Below, piece by piece: positions 51,051-60,241 of a DNA stretch of 64,000 bases (its first letter is position 1; each line of letters starts with the position of its first letter). The position numbers and the translations under genes are program-made. Below the pieces are notes generated by a model. It did no database searches. It saw only the letters and a program-made list of their open reading frames with translations, and was not told the origin of the DNA. Source of the DNA: UBA668 sp041394605 (GTDB lineage: Bacteria > Actinomycetota > Acidimicrobiia > Acidimicrobiales > Ilumatobacteraceae); assembly GCA_041394605.1 (NCBI GenBank), contig JAWKHX010000004.1, positions 124,001 through 188,000 of the forward strand. Direction: 5' to 3'.

Positions 51051-51974
51051 ATGGATCTGTTCCTGCAACGAGTCATCGACGGCATCAGCCAGGGCAGCGT
51101 CTACGCGCTCATCGCCCTCGGCCTGGTCATCATCTACCGAGGCACCGGCCACCTCAACTTCGCCCAGGGCGAAATGGCCCTGCTCTCCACGTACTGCGTC
51201 TACCAGTTCGGCGAGTGGGGCATCCCCGTGTGGATCGCCCTGGTGTTGGGCATGGGGGTCGGCTTCGTGGTCGGTTCGCTCACCGAGGTCACCCTGGTGC
51301 GCCCGATCAGCAAGAAGTCGCCGTTCGCCGTGTTCATCGTGACGCTCGGCCTGTTCCGGTTCCTCAACTGGCTGGATGGGGCCATCTGGGGCAACCAGCA
51401 GCTGCCGACCACGGCCGTGGGCAGCAAGCAGGGCCGCTTTCCCAGCCTGTTCCCCAGCAAGCCGGAGGACCACTTCAAGATCCTCGGCGCCACCATCCGG
51501 TGGGAGCGCGTGGGCATCCTGGCGCTCGTGCTGGGCATCAGCGTGATGCTGTACCTGCTGTTCAACTTCACCAAGTTCGGCTTGGCGATGAGGGCGGTGG
51601 CCAGCAACGCCGAGAGCGCCAAGCTCACCGGCATCCGCACCCACGTGGTGCTGATGGTCAGCTGGGGTCTGGCGGCGGCCATCGGCGCCGTCGGCGGCGT
51701 GGTGATGGGTGGCCTCAACGGCACCGTCAACCTCGGCCTGATGTTCGGCATCTTCATCTACGGCTCGGCGGCGGCCACGCTCGGCGGGTTCGACTCGCCG
51801 GTCGGCGCGGTCGTCGGCGGCATGATCATCGGCCTGGTGGAGAACCTGGCGTCCGGCTACATCGACTGGGTCGGCCAGGAGCTCAAGCTGGGCGTCGCCC
51901 TGCTGGTGATCGTCGGCGTCCTGCTGGTGAAACCCTCCGGCCTGTTCGGCACCCCGAAGGTGGAACGCGTATGA
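51051..51974 (+). CDS. livH: Branched-chain amino acid-type ABC transporter permease (LivH)
   Basis: 307 aa with about eight membrane helices. It starts right after the livF stop. The conserved GSVYALIALGLVIIYRGTGH (about 14-33) opens it, and the ATPase-contact loop AMRAVASNAESAKLTGI (about 178-194) follows. A late AAATLGGFDSPVGAVVGGMI is family typical. It forms the channel with the livM product. Confidence 0.95.
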   Translation: MDLFLQRVIDGISQGSVYALIALGLVIIYRGTGHLNFAQGEMALLSTYCVYQFGEWGIPVWIALVLGMGVGFVVGSLTEVTLVRPISKKSPFAVFIVTLGLFRFLNWLDGAIWGNQQLPTTAVGSKQGRFPSLFPSKPEDHFKILGATIRWERVGILALVLGISVMLYLLFNFTKFGLAMRAVASNAESAKLTGIRTHVVLMVSWGLAAAIGAVGGVVMGGLNGTVNLGLMFGIFIYGSAAATLGGFDSPVGAVVGGMIIGLVENLASGYIDWVGQELKLGVALLVIVGVLLVKPSGLFGTPKVERV

Positions 51975-53215
51975 AGTCGCTCGTCACGATCCGCGAGGGC
52001 AGCGTCGCCCATTGGGCGATCCGCATCGCCACGGCGGTCCTGCTGGTGGCCCTGCTGTTGTGGGTGCCCACCAAGGGCAGTGCCAGCCTCATCACCACCT
52101 CCATCGAGGCCATGACGCTCATGTCGGCGGCCATGGCGCTGAACCTGGTGCTCGGCTACACCGGGCAGATCTCCATCGGCCACAGCGCCTTCCTGGGCAT
52201 TGGCGCCTACACCACGGGCATCATGGTGTCCCGCTGGGGCTTCAGCCCATGGGCGACGTTCCCGGTGGCCTTCGTGGTGGCCTTCTTCATCGGGGTGCTG
52301 GTGTCCTTCCCAGCCGCCCGGATCAAGGGGGTCTACCTCGCACTCGTCACCTTGGCGTTGGGCCTGGTGTTCCCCCAGTTGCTCACGTGGAAGCGGTTCT
52401 CCTGGCTCACCGGCGGCGGCTCCGGCCTGCCCCTGTCCTGCCCGGCCACCAGCGCCACGCGAACGTGCGCTGGGGTGGCCAAGACCACCACCGGGTTCGA
52501 CATCGGGCCGGCGAAGAAGGGCCAGCTGCAGACGTTCAAGGTCTTCGGGCACGACTTCTTCGGCGACCTGCGCCGCCTCGACAACAAGAGCGCCTTCTGG
52601 TACTGGATCGCCCTCATCGTCGTGGTCATCATCTACCTCGCCTGCCGTGGTGTGGTGAAGAGCCGTGTCGGCCGCTCGCTGATCGCCATTCGCGACAACG
52701 AGACCGCCGCTGCGGTGATGGGTGTCAACCTGGTGCGCACGAAGGCGTTCGTGTTCGGCATCTCGGCCGGTCTGTGCGCCCTGCCCGGCTGCGTGGTGGC
52801 CATCAAGACCGGCGGCATCAGCCCGGAGGGCATCGCCAGCCTGACGGTGCTCGGCGCCATCACGTTCCTGATCGCCATGGTCATCGGCGGCGCCGGCTCG
52901 CTGTGGGGTCCGATCCTCGGTTCCACCCTGTACGTGTTCGTCACGGACAAGACGGGGTCGTGGGCCGACGACGAGAAGATCCCCGGCCTCATCCGCCCAC
53001 TGTTCGGCTGGTCGAAGATCTCGCCCGCCGACGGCATCTTCGCCCTGTTGCTGATCGTCCTCATGTTCGTCGCTCCGAGAGGGATCGCGGGCCTCTGGAA
53101 GCAGTACAGTCCACTTGTCGTTCGCGTCCTTCCCCGGCCTGCCGGGTCGGCCGCAACGCCAGCACTGGCAACCGTCAGTGCAACCGAAACCACCAACGAG
53201 GGGGAGCCTCAATGA
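51971..53215 (+). CDS. livM: Branched-chain amino acid-type ABC transporter permease (LivM)
   Basis: 414 aa. It starts within the livH stop (ATGA). NLVLGYTGQISIGHSAFLGI (about 58-77) and the ATPase-contact loop IAIRDNETAAAVMGVNLVRT are LivM motifs. Between helices, residues about 140-205 make a longer-than-usual extracytoplasmic loop with two Cys (LPLSCPATSATRTCAG) and a second strand-rich part. The C-terminal 50 residues are a low-complexity cytoplasmic tail. Otherwise normal. Confidence 0.94.
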   Translation: MKSLVTIREGSVAHWAIRIATAVLLVALLLWVPTKGSASLITTSIEAMTLMSAAMALNLVLGYTGQISIGHSAFLGIGAYTTGIMVSRWGFSPWATFPVAFVVAFFIGVLVSFPAARIKGVYLALVTLALGLVFPQLLTWKRFSWLTGGGSGLPLSCPATSATRTCAGVAKTTTGFDIGPAKKGQLQTFKVFGHDFFGDLRRLDNKSAFWYWIALIVVVIIYLACRGVVKSRVGRSLIAIRDNETAAAVMGVNLVRTKAFVFGISAGLCALPGCVVAIKTGGISPEGIASLTVLGAITFLIAMVIGGAGSLWGPILGSTLYVFVTDKTGSWADDEKIPGLIRPLFGWSKISPADGIFALLLIVLMFVAPRGIAGLWKQYSPLVVRVLPRPAGSAATPALATVSATETTNEGEPQ

Positions 53216-54609
53216 AGCGTCGTACTCGGGTGATTGGGGCGTTCATCGCCGCCAGCGCCCTCTTCGCCGCCGCGTGCAGCGACGACAGCTCGTCGTCCGA
53301 CACCACGTCGGCCTCGACCGAAGCACCGGGTACCACCGGCGCGACGGAGACCACCGAGGGCACCGACACCACCGAGCCGATGACCACCGACTCGATGCCG
53401 ATGGACGACATGTGGATGGTCGACACCGACCTCTGCGTGGATCCGGATGCAGCGAACGCCCCCATCGAGGGCACCATCAACGTCGCCTCCGTCATGCCGC
53501 TCACCGGTGGCGCCGCTGCTGCGGCGTTCGAGCCGGTGGCCCGTGGCATGCAGGCCTACATCGACTACGCCAACGAGAACGGCCTGCTGGGCGACCTGCA
53601 GATCGAGCTGACGATCGAGGACGACCAGTACAACGCCGAGCTCACGCCTGGCGCCGTGGCTGCCCGCCTCGACGGCGGTGCGGACATGTTCTCCGGCATC
53701 ATCGGTTCGGCCAACAACGCCGCCGTGCGCGACACGCTGAACCAGAACTGCATCCCGCAGCTGAACAACCTCACCGGTTCGCCGCTGTGGGGCGATGTGG
53801 CCAACTACCCGTGGACCACCGGCCAGCTGGTGCCCTACACCATCGAGTCGAAGGTGTACGCGGCGAACATCCGCGAGCAGCACCCCGACGGTGCCAAGGT
53901 CGCGCTGTTCAACGTGAACAACGAGTTCGGCCAGGTGTACGTGGACGCGTTCAACGAGATCGCCGGTGAGTTCGGCATCGAGGTCGTCGGCCAGGAGACC
54001 ATCGAGGCCACCGACCAGGCCCCGCCCACCGCCCAGATCACCAACATCGCCGCCCTCGCGCCCGACGCGATCATGGCGGTGCCGCTGGGCGCCCAGTGCA
54101 TCGGCTTCCTCACCGAGGTGGCCAACGCCAAGGCGGCCAACCCGGGCTGGGACCCGCAGGTCTACATCACCAACACCTGCGCCAGCAGCCTGATCCTCGG
54201 CGCTTCCGGCGCTGCGGCTGACGGCCTCTACACCTCCGGCAACGGCATCGACGTGGTCAACCCGGCCAACGCCGACATCCCGGAGGTCGCCGAGTACCTG
54301 GCGTACATGGACTCCAAGGGCCTCAGCGACATCGCCGCCACGGCTGCCACCGGCTGGACCACCGGTGAGATCACCGTTGCCATCCTGAAGCAGGCCATGG
54401 AGAGCCCCGAGGGCCTCACCCGCGCCAGCATCATCAACGCCGCCCGCAACTTCGACTTCCATGCGTCGCTGCTGCTGCCCGGCATCAACTACAAGCTGAG
54501 CGGCGAGACCGACGTGTACCTGGCGGAGAGCCTGATCGTGCGCCAGTACGACGCCGACACGGCGACGTTCACCGACATCGGCGACGTGGTCACCGAGTTC
54601 GAGAGCTGA
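53212..54609 (+). CDS. livK: Branched-chain amino acid-type substrate-binding lipoprotein (LivK-like)
   Basis: 465 aa. Signal peptide with lipobox ALFAAACSDD (Cys about 22), then a Ser/Thr/Glu linker (about 25-62) rich in TTEGTDTT. The periplasmic-type domain (from about 80) opens with INVASVMPLTGGAAAAAFEP and has a type I binding fold (ITNTCASSLILGASGAAADG, VYLAESLIVRQYD). It starts inside the livM stop and closes the operon; a hairpin follows. The ligand is not predictable. Confidence 0.93.
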   Translation: MKRRTRVIGAFIAASALFAAACSDDSSSSDTTSASTEAPGTTGATETTEGTDTTEPMTTDSMPMDDMWMVDTDLCVDPDAANAPIEGTINVASVMPLTGGAAAAAFEPVARGMQAYIDYANENGLLGDLQIELTIEDDQYNAELTPGAVAARLDGGADMFSGIIGSANNAAVRDTLNQNCIPQLNNLTGSPLWGDVANYPWTTGQLVPYTIESKVYAANIREQHPDGAKVALFNVNNEFGQVYVDAFNEIAGEFGIEVVGQETIEATDQAPPTAQITNIAALAPDAIMAVPLGAQCIGFLTEVANAKAANPGWDPQVYITNTCASSLILGASGAAADGLYTSGNGIDVVNPANADIPEVAEYLAYMDSKGLSDIAATAATGWTTGEITVAILKQAMESPEGLTRASIINAARNFDFHASLLLPGINYKLSGETDVYLAESLIVRQYDADTATFTDIGDVVTEFES

Positions 54610-54636
54610 TCCCTCCGGATCATCCGAACGCCTGAT

Positions 54637-54662
54637 GCGGCCCGCCCTCCGGGGCGGGCCGC
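54637..54662 (+). terminator. Terminator of the liv-type operon
   Basis: GCGGCCCGCC (54637-54646) and GGCGGGCCGC (54653-54662) form a perfect 10-bp stem with a 6-nt loop, 27 bp after the last stop. TTCGCGTT follows, a weak T-bearing tail. It is the strongest terminator-like hairpin in the window. Confidence 0.75.
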
Positions 54663-54689
54663 TTCGCGTTCCGGCGGTACTGTCGGCCC

Positions 54690-55523
54690 ATGGGGATCTC
54701 GCTCGACGACCTGTCCACCATCCGCTACGAGATCGTCGATCCGGGGGACGGCGGCATCGCCGTGGTCACCCTGGACCGGCCCGAGGCGCGCAACGCCCAG
54801 AACAAACGGATGACCTACGAGATGAACGCTGCCTTCGACGACGCAGCACGGCGCAGCGACGTGAAGGTGATCGTGCTGCAGGCCGACGGCCCGCACTTCA
54901 GCAGCGGCCATGACCTGCGCGACCAGGAGAGCTTCCGCGAGTTCCCACTGGTGACCCCCAACGGCGGGTTCTCTGCGGAGGGCCAGGAAGGGCACTTCGC
55001 GTGGGAGGACGAGCTGTACTTCCAGATGTGCTGGCGGTGGCGCAACCTGCCCAAGCCCCTGCTGGCGGCCGCGCAGGGCAAGACCATCGCCGGCGGCCTG
55101 ATGCTGCTGTGGGTGGCCGACGTGATCTTCGCCGCCGAGGACGCGCTGTTCAGCGACCCGGTCGTCGGGATGGGGGTGAACGGGGTGGAGTACTTCGCCC
55201 ACCCGTGGGAGTTCGGGGCGCGCAAGGCCAAGGAGTACCTGTTCACCGGCGACTGGGTGACGGCGCCGGAGGCCCAGCGCCTGGGCATGGTGAACCATGT
55301 GGTGCCGGCGCCGGAGCTGCGCACGGCCACGATGGACATGGCCCGGCGGATCGCCACCCGGCCGTCGTTCGCGTTGCGGTTGGCCAAGGAGAGCGTCAAC
55401 CAGACGCTGGAGGCGCAGGGGCAGCTCACCGCGCTGAAGGCGGCGTTCTCACTCCAGCATCTGGCGCACGCCCACAACCGGGTGCGCTTCGGGATCCCGG
55501 TGGACCCGGGCGGGTTGACGTGA
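54690..55523 (+). CDS. Enoyl-CoA hydratase/isomerase family protein (crotonase)
   Basis: 277 aa. VVTLDRPEARNAQNKRMTYE (about 26-45), oxyanion segment HFSSGHDLRD and AAQGKTIAGGLMLLWVADVI. The position of the first hydratase Glu reads FSDPVVGMGVNG, so hydratase function is uncertain. A 30-residue insert (ESFREFPLVTPNGGFSAEGQ) follows the oxyanion loop, as in some actinobacterial EchA proteins. ATG 54690 has TACTGT 6 nt upstream. Confidence 0.88.
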   Translation: MGISLDDLSTIRYEIVDPGDGGIAVVTLDRPEARNAQNKRMTYEMNAAFDDAARRSDVKVIVLQADGPHFSSGHDLRDQESFREFPLVTPNGGFSAEGQEGHFAWEDELYFQMCWRWRNLPKPLLAAAQGKTIAGGLMLLWVADVIFAAEDALFSDPVVGMGVNGVEYFAHPWEFGARKAKEYLFTGDWVTAPEAQRLGMVNHVVPAPELRTATMDMARRIATRPSFALRLAKESVNQTLEAQGQLTALKAAFSLQHLAHAHNRVRFGIPVDPGGLT

Positions 55524-55526
55524 GCG

Positions 55527-55823
55527 TCAGCCCTTCGGGGCGACGCCGACCACCTCGTAGTAGTCCTTGTCCTTGATCTCCAGATCGAAGACGTAGGTGA
55601 CGCCATCGCTGCCCAGCGCAGTGCACTGGAACTTGGAGCCGACATCGGTGCTCGGCGGCTCGGTGCATGCAGCGTTGGTGAACGTCAGGCCGACGGCATT
55701 CTCGACGGTGTCGCTCATGATGAACGCCTGGGCGTTCTCCTTGTAGTCCGTCTCGTCGTTGCTGCAGGCAGCGAGCAGCATGGTGAGGCCGAACGTGGCT
55801 GCGATCAGGGCACGGGTCTTCAC
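55527..55823 (-). CDS. Small DUF4333-like lipoprotein
   Basis: 98 aa. Signal peptide MKTRALIAATFGLTMLLAAC with lipobox LLAACSN. The mature part has two Cys (NAACTEPP and FQCTALG) at the spacing of DUF4333, where they form a disulfide, then a beta-hairpin YVFDLEIKDKDYYEVVG. GTG start with GGAGGA about 7 nt upstream. Exported and membrane-anchored; function unknown. It is convergent with the crotonase gene (3-bp gap). Confidence 0.75.
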   Translation of the reverse strand: MKTRALIAATFGLTMLLAACSNDETDYKENAQAFIMSDTVENAVGLTFTNAACTEPPSTDVGSKFQCTALGSDGVTYVFDLEIKDKDYYEVVGVAPKG

Positions 55824-55859
55824 GGGGGGTTCCTCCGGGTCGTGGTCGTTCGGCGGACT

Positions 55860-56783
55860 CTAGCAAGCGGGCTCAAGCGCGTCGGGCTCCATCACGCGCC
55901 GCGAGCGCTGCCACCCGTCCACGGTGAGGACGGCGAGGGCCAGCCAGACCAGCGCGAAGCCGGCCATGCGCGACGGCGGCAACGATTCGTCGTACATCAG
56001 CCACCCGATGAAGAAGTTCATCGACGGCACCAGGTACTGCATGGGGCCAAGCGTGGTCAGCGGCACCCGCTGCGCAGCGAAGGCGAACAGGGTCAGCGGC
56101 GTCACGGTGACCAGACCGGTGAGGGCTGCGAGCCCGAGTTCCATGTGCGACGCCGTGTGCGGGATGCTGCCGGGCCGGCTGCCCAGCCAGATGGCCACGG
56201 TGACTGCGATCGGCAACAGCAGGAACACCTCGGCAGCCATGCTCTCCGCCGGGCTGAGCGGCACGTGCTTCTTGAGGTAGCCGTACCAGACCCAGCTGAC
56301 GGTGAGCAGGATGGCGATCCATGGCAGGGTGCCGTTGGCGATGGTGAGCACCACCACGGCTGCCGCAGCGAAGCCCAGCGACAGCTTCTGCGCCGGGCGC
56401 AGCGATTCGTGGAGGATCAGCACACCCACCAGCACGGTGCCGATCGGGGCGGTGAAGTAGCCGAGGGCCGTCTCCAGCACATGGCCGTGCACCACCGCGT
56501 AGACGTACGTGGTCCAGTTGACGGTGAGGAAGAACGCGGCGGCGGCCACCCGGCCCAGCAGGCGGGGGTCGCGGCGGATGGCGATGACCCGCTTCCAGCG
56601 CCGGGTGACCGTGAGCACGATGGCCATCAGCACCGAGGCGGCGCAGACCCGCCAGCCGATCAGTTCGAAGGCATCAAACTCGTGCAGTTGCTTCCAGTAG
56701 ATCGTGAGCAGACCCCAGACGGTGTACGCGGAGAGGCCGGCGATGATGCCGGCGCGGTGGTCGGGGTGCTCGGGTGTCGACAC
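55860..56783 (-). CDS. rarD: EamA/RarD family transporter
   Basis: 307 aa, ten predicted helices in two EamA repeats. IIAGLSAYTVWGLLTIYWKQ (about 12-31) is the RarD-type start, followed by LIGWRVCAASVLM; LGYFTAPIGTVLVGVLILHE and LGPMQYLVPSMNFFIGWLMY are the conserved repeat ends. RarD was named for chloramphenicol resistance but its substrate is unknown. It starts at GTG 56783, 8 bp after the serine hydrolase stop, so the two are probably cotranscribed. Confidence 0.9.
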   Translation of the reverse strand: MSTPEHPDHRAGIIAGLSAYTVWGLLTIYWKQLHEFDAFELIGWRVCAASVLMAIVLTVTRRWKRVIAIRRDPRLLGRVAAAAFFLTVNWTTYVYAVVHGHVLETALGYFTAPIGTVLVGVLILHESLRPAQKLSLGFAAAAVVVLTIANGTLPWIAILLTVSWVWYGYLKKHVPLSPAESMAAEVFLLLPIAVTVAIWLGSRPGSIPHTASHMELGLAALTGLVTVTPLTLFAFAAQRVPLTTLGPMQYLVPSMNFFIGWLMYDESLPPSRMAGFALVWLALAVLTVDGWQRSRRVMEPDALEPAC

Positions 56784-56791
56784 GCGGCGGC

Positions 56792-57910
56792 TCAGTCGGC
56801 GATCAGGTCGAGCACCAGCCCATGCAGGTCGGCGGCGCGGCGGAACTCCACGCGCGGGTCCTGGTGGAGGGTGTCGTGGAGGAACGAGAAGCTGATGCCG
56901 CTGGCGGGGTCCGCCCAGCACAGCTGCCCGCCGGCGCCGGCGTGGCCGAACGCCTGGGGCGCGGCCGGCAGCCAGCGGTGGAGGTGGTAGCCGTCGGAGC
57001 CGGCCACGTAACCGGCGACGGTGCGGTTGGCGGGCACCTTGTCGGTGACGTTGATCGAACCGTTGCGGACGGTGCCGACGGCATCCGCCAGCCAATCGTC
57101 CGGCAGCGCGGCGCCGTGGTTGTGGAGGAAGTGCTGGTAGATGGCGGCGACACCGGCGGCGGTGGCAATCCCCCCGCCGGCCGGGATGGCGGCGGCCTGG
57201 GCGCGGCTGTCGTTCATCGACAGCAGGGCCTCGGGGGTGACGCTGGCCGTCGGCACGAGGTCCTCCCGGCCGAACGTGGCGACGAGCGCGGCGACGTCGT
57301 CCGGGTAGCTACCGATGGAGCGCACCGTCGTCGGGGCGCCGGCCTCCACCGCCGCCGGCCCCAGGACCGGGGCGGTGTCGGCGGGTGCCACCACCCGCTC
57401 GTGCACGACGTCCACGTATGGGCGGCCGGTCATCGTCTCGATCAACTCGGCGATGACCCAGTGCGCGCTGATCGGGTGGTATTCGGTACGCGTGCCGGGC
57501 CGCCAGTCCAGCGTCCACTCGGCGAACGCGGCGCGGCGGCCCTCGCTGGTGCCCCAGCGGGCCGGGCTGATGAGCGCCTGCGGGAAGCCGCCCTGCATCG
57601 TGAGCAGTTGGAGGACGGTGACCTCGTCCTTGCCGTGGTGGCCGAACTCGGGGATGTACCGGGCCACCGGGGCGGTGAGCTCCACCGTGCCGTCCGCCAG
57701 GTGGGGGAGGAGCGCCATGGCCGTGAGGGCCTTCGTGGCGGAGAAGATGACGAAGCGGCTCGCCTCGGTGGCTGCGCCGAAGGCGGCGAACTCGGCGACC
57801 CCTCCGTCGAGCCCGATGGCGACCTGCGCCGCGGTGACCAACCCGTCGTCGACCTCCTGCTGGATCCGCTGGTGCAGGGCCTGGAGTCCGGTGGGGCTGA
57901 GCGAGGTCAT
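56792..57910 (-). CDS. Beta-lactamase-family serine hydrolase (EstB-type)
   Basis: 372 aa. SxxK motif SATK (in VIFSATKALTAMA, about Ser57), Tyr motif YHPISAHWVIAE and HAGAGG (in FGHAGAGGQLCWAD) as third motif. It is of the same kind as the gene at 47240 but clearly diverged. No signal peptide. The ATG at 57910 has TACTGT 7 nt upstream and is divergent from the crotonase gene by only 18 bp. Cotranscribed with rarD. Confidence 0.9.
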   Translation of the reverse strand: MTSLSPTGLQALHQRIQQEVDDGLVTAAQVAIGLDGGVAEFAAFGAATEASRFVIFSATKALTAMALLPHLADGTVELTAPVARYIPEFGHHGKDEVTVLQLLTMQGGFPQALISPARWGTSEGRRAAFAEWTLDWRPGTRTEYHPISAHWVIAELIETMTGRPYVDVVHERVVAPADTAPVLGPAAVEAGAPTTVRSIGSYPDDVAALVATFGREDLVPTASVTPEALLSMNDSRAQAAAIPAGGGIATAAGVAAIYQHFLHNHGAALPDDWLADAVGTVRNGSINVTDKVPANRTVAGYVAGSDGYHLHRWLPAAPQAFGHAGAGGQLCWADPASGISFSFLHDTLHQDPRVEFRRAADLHGLVLDLIAD

Positions 57911-57916
57911 GGTCCC

Positions 57917-57923
57917 TACAGTA
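57917..57923. promoter_or_regulatory. Bidirectional leaderless promoter with superimposed -10 elements
   Basis: TACAGTA reads TACAGT on the + strand (57917-57922, 6 nt before ATG 57929) and TACTGT on the - strand (57923-57918, 7 nt before the ATG at 57910). Only 18 bp separate the two start codons, so there is no room for leaders or separate -10 boxes. Any -35 element of one gene would lie inside the coding part of the other. Confidence 0.6.
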
Positions 57924-57928
57924 CGGCC

Positions 57929-58696
57929 ATGACCGACGTGCGAGTTGATCGGATCGGCGAGGTCGACGTCCTCACCATCGACCGTCCCGAGGTGCGCAAT
58001 GCGCTGCGGTACCGCAGCTACGACGAGCTGGAGACGGCCGTCCGCACGTCCACCGCAAGGTGCATCGTCATCACCGGCGCGGACCCGGCGTTCTGCTCCG
58101 GCGACGACGTACGCGAGGTGATGGGCGGCGGCGCCGAGGGCGCGGCCCCGGTGGCCGTCAAACCGCGCCTCACCCCGGCGGCGGACGCGCTGCTGCACAC
58201 CGACATCCCCGTCATCGCCGCGGTCAACGGCGCAGCCGTCGGCTGGGGCATGGAGCTGGCGCTGATGGCGGACATCCGCGTGGCGTCGGAGAAGGCCAAG
58301 TTCGGCGAGCTGTTCGTGCTGCGCGGCCTGTGCAGCGACGTCGCCGGCCTCGGGCGCCTGGCCTCGCTGGTCGGCCGCGAGCGCGCCGCGGAGCTGCTCT
58401 ACACCGGCGACGTCATCACTGCCGCGGCGGCAGGCGAGATGGGCATGGTGTCGCGGGTGGTGCCCCACGAGGAGCTCATGCCGACGGCCATGGAGCTGGC
58501 CGCGAAGATCGCCGCCCGCCCTCCGCTGGCGGTGCAGCGGTTGAAGGCCGGCCTGCGGACGGCGCTGGACCCGAACTGGACCGACCTCGGCGAGTGGGTG
58601 TCGCGCAGCCTGGGGGAGCTGTTCCGCACCGCCGACCACCGGGAGGGCGTGGCCGCCTTCCTCGAGCGCCGCGAACCGAAGTTCACCGGCCAGTGA
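57929..58696 (+). CDS. Enoyl-CoA hydratase/isomerase family protein (crotonase)
   Basis: 255 aa. TIDRPEVRNALRYRSYDELE (about 17-36), oxyanion segments PAFCSGDDVRE and VNGAAVGWGMELALMADIRV, and a Glu in FGELFVLRGL that could serve as one catalytic Glu; the second position (CSDVAGLGRL) has Asp. A complete, slightly short crotonase. The alpha/beta hydrolase gene overlaps by 4 nt (GTGA), so the two are coupled. Confidence 0.9.
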   Translation: MTDVRVDRIGEVDVLTIDRPEVRNALRYRSYDELETAVRTSTARCIVITGADPAFCSGDDVREVMGGGAEGAAPVAVKPRLTPAADALLHTDIPVIAAVNGAAVGWGMELALMADIRVASEKAKFGELFVLRGLCSDVAGLGRLASLVGRERAAELLYTGDVITAAAAGEMGMVSRVVPHEELMPTAMELAAKIAARPPLAVQRLKAGLRTALDPNWTDLGEWVSRSLGELFRTADHREGVAAFLERREPKFTGQ

Positions 58697-59565
58697 GCAT
58701 CCGCCATCTGAAGATCGAGTGCACCGGTGCGAACGAGGTGCGCCTGGTGGCCGATGCCTACGGCGACCCGGCCCACCCGCCGGTCCTGCTGCTGCACGGT
58801 GGCGGCCAGACCCGCCACTCGTGGGGCGGCACCGCCTCGGCGCTGGCCAGGGCCGGCTTCTACGCCGTCAGCGCCGACCTGCGCGGCCACGGCGAGAGCG
58901 ACTGGGACCCGACGGGCGACTACTCGATGGCGGTGATGCGTCACGACATGGAGCGCTGGTGCGACCTCCTGGCCGCGGCGGGCAACGGCCGCCCGGCGGT
59001 GGTCGGCGCGTCGATGGGCGGGATCACCGGCTTCTGGACCGAGGGCGCCCGGGTGGAGGAGGGGCTGCCGCCGTGCGGTCGCGCACTCGTGCTGGTGGAC
59101 ATCGCCCATCGCTCCGAGGCGCAGGGCATCGCCCGGATCATCGACTTCATGACCGGTCGCCCGGAAGGGTTCGGCTCCCTGGACGAAGTGGCCGACGCCG
59201 TCGCCGAGTACCTGCCGCACCGGCCCCGCCCGACGAACCTCGACGGGTTGGCCCGCAACCTGCGGACGGGGGCGGACGGCCGCCTCTACTGGCACTGGGA
59301 CCCTGCGTTCATGAGCGAGGATCGGCGCCCGCGGACCAGCACTCACGTGGACATCTTCGTGGAGCACGCCCGCCGCCTGACCTTGCCAGTGCTGCTGGTC
59401 CGTGGCCGGATGAGCGACGTGGTCAGCGAGGAGGCTGCGAGGGAGTTCCTCGAACTGGTGCCCCACGCCGAATACGTGGACGTGCAGGACGCCCACCACA
59501 TGGTCGCCGGTGACCGCAACGACGCCTTCACCGCCCCGGTCGTCGAGTTCCTCCGGCGGGTGTGA
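58693..59565 (+). CDS. Alpha/beta hydrolase
   Basis: 290 aa. VLLLHGGGQTRHSW (about 31-44), ADLRGHGESDW and the nucleophile elbow VVGASMGG (about Ser103; GxSxG as GASMG), the acid near LVRGRMSDVV and the His in VQDAHHMVAGD. This lineage is close to actinobacterial hydrolases next to crotonases. It could be a thioesterase or C-C hydrolase. GTG start inside the crotonase stop. Confidence 0.9.
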   Translation: MSIRHLKIECTGANEVRLVADAYGDPAHPPVLLLHGGGQTRHSWGGTASALARAGFYAVSADLRGHGESDWDPTGDYSMAVMRHDMERWCDLLAAAGNGRPAVVGASMGGITGFWTEGARVEEGLPPCGRALVLVDIAHRSEAQGIARIIDFMTGRPEGFGSLDEVADAVAEYLPHRPRPTNLDGLARNLRTGADGRLYWHWDPAFMSEDRRPRTSTHVDIFVEHARRLTLPVLLVRGRMSDVVSEEAAREFLELVPHAEYVDVQDAHHMVAGDRNDAFTAPVVEFLRRV

Positions 59566-59566
59566 G

Positions 59567-60230
59567 GTGGACGTCCGCATCGCCACCGGATGCAGCAACC
59601 GCTGCCCAGGTCGCGGCCGGGTTCATCGCCCGGGTGCTGCGGGCCGCGGTCTCCCGGCGGGGCACGGCGACGCTCGCCCTCAGCGGCGGCCGGACGCCGG
59701 CGGCGATGGTGGACGACCTGGCGGGCAGTGGCGTCGACTGGCGCCGGGTCGGCGTGTGGCAGGTGGACGAGCGCGTCGCCCCGGACGGCGACCCCGCCCG
59801 CAACGCCGGCCTGCTGGCACCGCTGGCCGACGCCGGCGCACGGCTGCACCTCATGCCGGTGACGGCGGGCGACCGAGGCGGCGGCCCGCCGAGTACGGCC
59901 TCCCTGCCGGCGCAGTTGGACCTCGTGCACCTCGGCCTCGGCGACGACGGGCACACGGCCAGCTGGCCGCCGGGCACGGACGTCGCCGAGCAGCCGGGCC
60001 TCGTCGCCTGGTGCCCCGAGTACGCCGGGCGCGAACGGCTGACGCTCACCGCCGCGGCGGTGAACGCCGCCCGCCGGCGGCTGGTGCTGGCACCGGCCCG
60101 GCGAAGGCGGCCCCGCTGGAAGGTTGGCTGCTGGGCGACCTGGCGCTGCCGGTCCAGCACGTTCGCCGCGCCGGCACGGTCGTCGTGGTGGACTGCCGCC
60201 GCCGCGGCCCGCGCCGGCGTCGCTGGGTAG
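59567..60230 (+). CDS. pgl: 6-phosphogluconolactonase, broken by several frameshifts
   Basis: Oxidative pentose phosphate pathway enzyme. Motifs TLALSGGRTP, VGVWQVDER and LGLGDDGHTASW identify it. Read in one frame it is not intact. GTG 59567 gives VDVRIAT, then one extra base at about 59588 moves to the frame DAATAAQVAAGF. At about 60090 one base is missing before TGPAKAAPLEGWLLGDLAL. A third shift at about 60190 leads to the end ARAGVAG and TAG at 60228. About 220 aa once corrected. The start lies 1 base after the alpha/beta hydrolase stop. These look like consensus errors. Confidence 0.85.
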
Positions 60231-60241
60231 GGTCGGCCGTG

